Shown in pieces: positions 50,501-50,688 of a stretch of 50,688 bases of DNA. The stretch covers positions 1 through 50,688 of the forward strand of contig WLIA01000006.1 in the NCBI GenBank assembly GCA_009702455.1, in the 5' to 3' direction. How positions within the stretch are numbered: the first letter of the stretch is position 1; every line of letters starts with the position of its first letter. A program made the translations under genes and the position numbers. Under the pieces are notes generated by a model, which saw only the letters and a list, made by a program, of their open reading frames with translations, was not told the origin of the DNA and ran no database searches. Origin of the DNA: Actinomycetota bacterium (GTDB taxonomy: Bacteria > Actinomycetota > Actinomycetes > Actinomycetales > Microbacteriaceae).

Positions 50501-50688
50501 TTGCCAGGTAAAAAGCGTCGCGTATTGCTCAAGCTTTCTGGTGAGGCTTTTGGCGGGGGAACCCTCGGGGTCAACCCAGACATCGTGGCCGAAATGGCCC
50601 GCGAAATCGCCGAAGGTGCCAAGCACGCCGAAGTAGCGATTGTTGTCGGTGGCGGAAACTTCTTTAGAGGTGCAGAGCTTTCACAGCG
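50501..50688 (+). CDS. pyrH: UMP kinase, N-terminal part (truncated by window end)
   Basis: The open frame starts at TTG 50501, preceded by AAGGAGGA with five to six bases spacing, and runs off the window after 62 codons. The N-terminus [17 protein letters not shown] and later [16 protein letters not shown] are the ATP- and UMP-binding segments of bacterial UMP kinases, which phosphorylate UMP to UDP in pyrimidine synthesis. It follows rpsB-tsf, as in most bacteria. The remaining three quarters are outside the window. Confidence 0.95.
   Translation, partial: MPGKKRRVLLKLSGEAFGGGTLGVNPDIVAEMAREIAEGAKHAEVAIVVGGGNFFRGAELSQ

Noticed and set aside
1-50688. tRNA, rRNA, insertion sequences, prophage, CRISPR
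   Set aside because: Gaps between genes were read and are all under about 300 bases; none shows a cloverleaf, transposase or repeat array.

Overview
The window is about 50.7 kb of a gene-dense actinobacterial chromosome with no rRNA, no recognisable tRNA, no CRISPR array and no mobile element. Gene content and order (prfB-ftsE-ftsX-smpB-ssrA; rpmF-rnc-mutM-smc-ftsY-ffh-rpsP-khpA-rimM-trmD-rplS-lepB-rnhB-DUF2469-yraN-comM-dprA-xerC-M23-rpsB-tsf-pyrH) are those of Micrococcales. The moderate G+C, very short intergenic gaps, many stop/start overlaps and an Ala/Glu-rich S16 tail suggest a streamlined planktonic Microbacteriaceae of the Rhodoluna/Aquiluna type. That placement is inferred from gene order and protein style, not from a search.

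Layout. 1-4046: end of release factor 2, the FtsEX division complex, SmpB, a GNAT acetyltransferase and a TerC-like membrane protein. 4269-4692: tmRNA and its terminator. 4714-5358: TRIC/UPF0126 membrane protein. 5361-10400 (minus strand): a cobalamin riboswitch followed by two exported proteins resembling the alpha and beta domains of animal transcobalamin, then EcfT, a fused double EcfA ATPase and an S component. Together they look like a complete B12 capture and uptake operon. 10431-12162 (minus): a small DCC/CPBP/LysE operon.

12240-21038: an oligopeptide-type ABC importer: a highly structured leader, a secreted (non-lipoprotein) binding protein, a terminator, an oversized DppB-like permease, a DppC-like permease, a fused DppDF ATPase and a second, lipoprotein binding protein. 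A small PH-domain membrane protein is encoded antisense in the middle of the cluster. 21161-29855: TypA, a PIG-L deacetylase with a membrane tail, 7Fe ferredoxin, DapC-type aminotransferase, citrate synthase, RsmD and RecG. 29868-50688: coenzyme A synthesis (CoaD), 23S/ribosome genes, RNase III, MutM, SMC, the SRP pair FtsY/Ffh, the S16-RimM-TrmD-L19 group, signal peptidase, RNase HII, the DNA-uptake pair ComM/DprA, XerC, an M23-like protein, and the start of rpsB-tsf-pyrH.

Two regulatory themes stand out. First, at least eight genes have a TANNNT-like hexamer (usually TAGNCT) six or seven bases before the start codon and no Shine-Dalgarno site, the signature of leaderless mRNAs. Second, two transport loci have structured leaders: a recognisable cobalamin riboswitch whose SD can be masked, and an unassigned leader at 12273-12357 in which several long complementary segments interleave and one of them covers the SD of the peptide-binding protein. 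That leader and the split transcobalamin-like B12 locus are the most interesting items.
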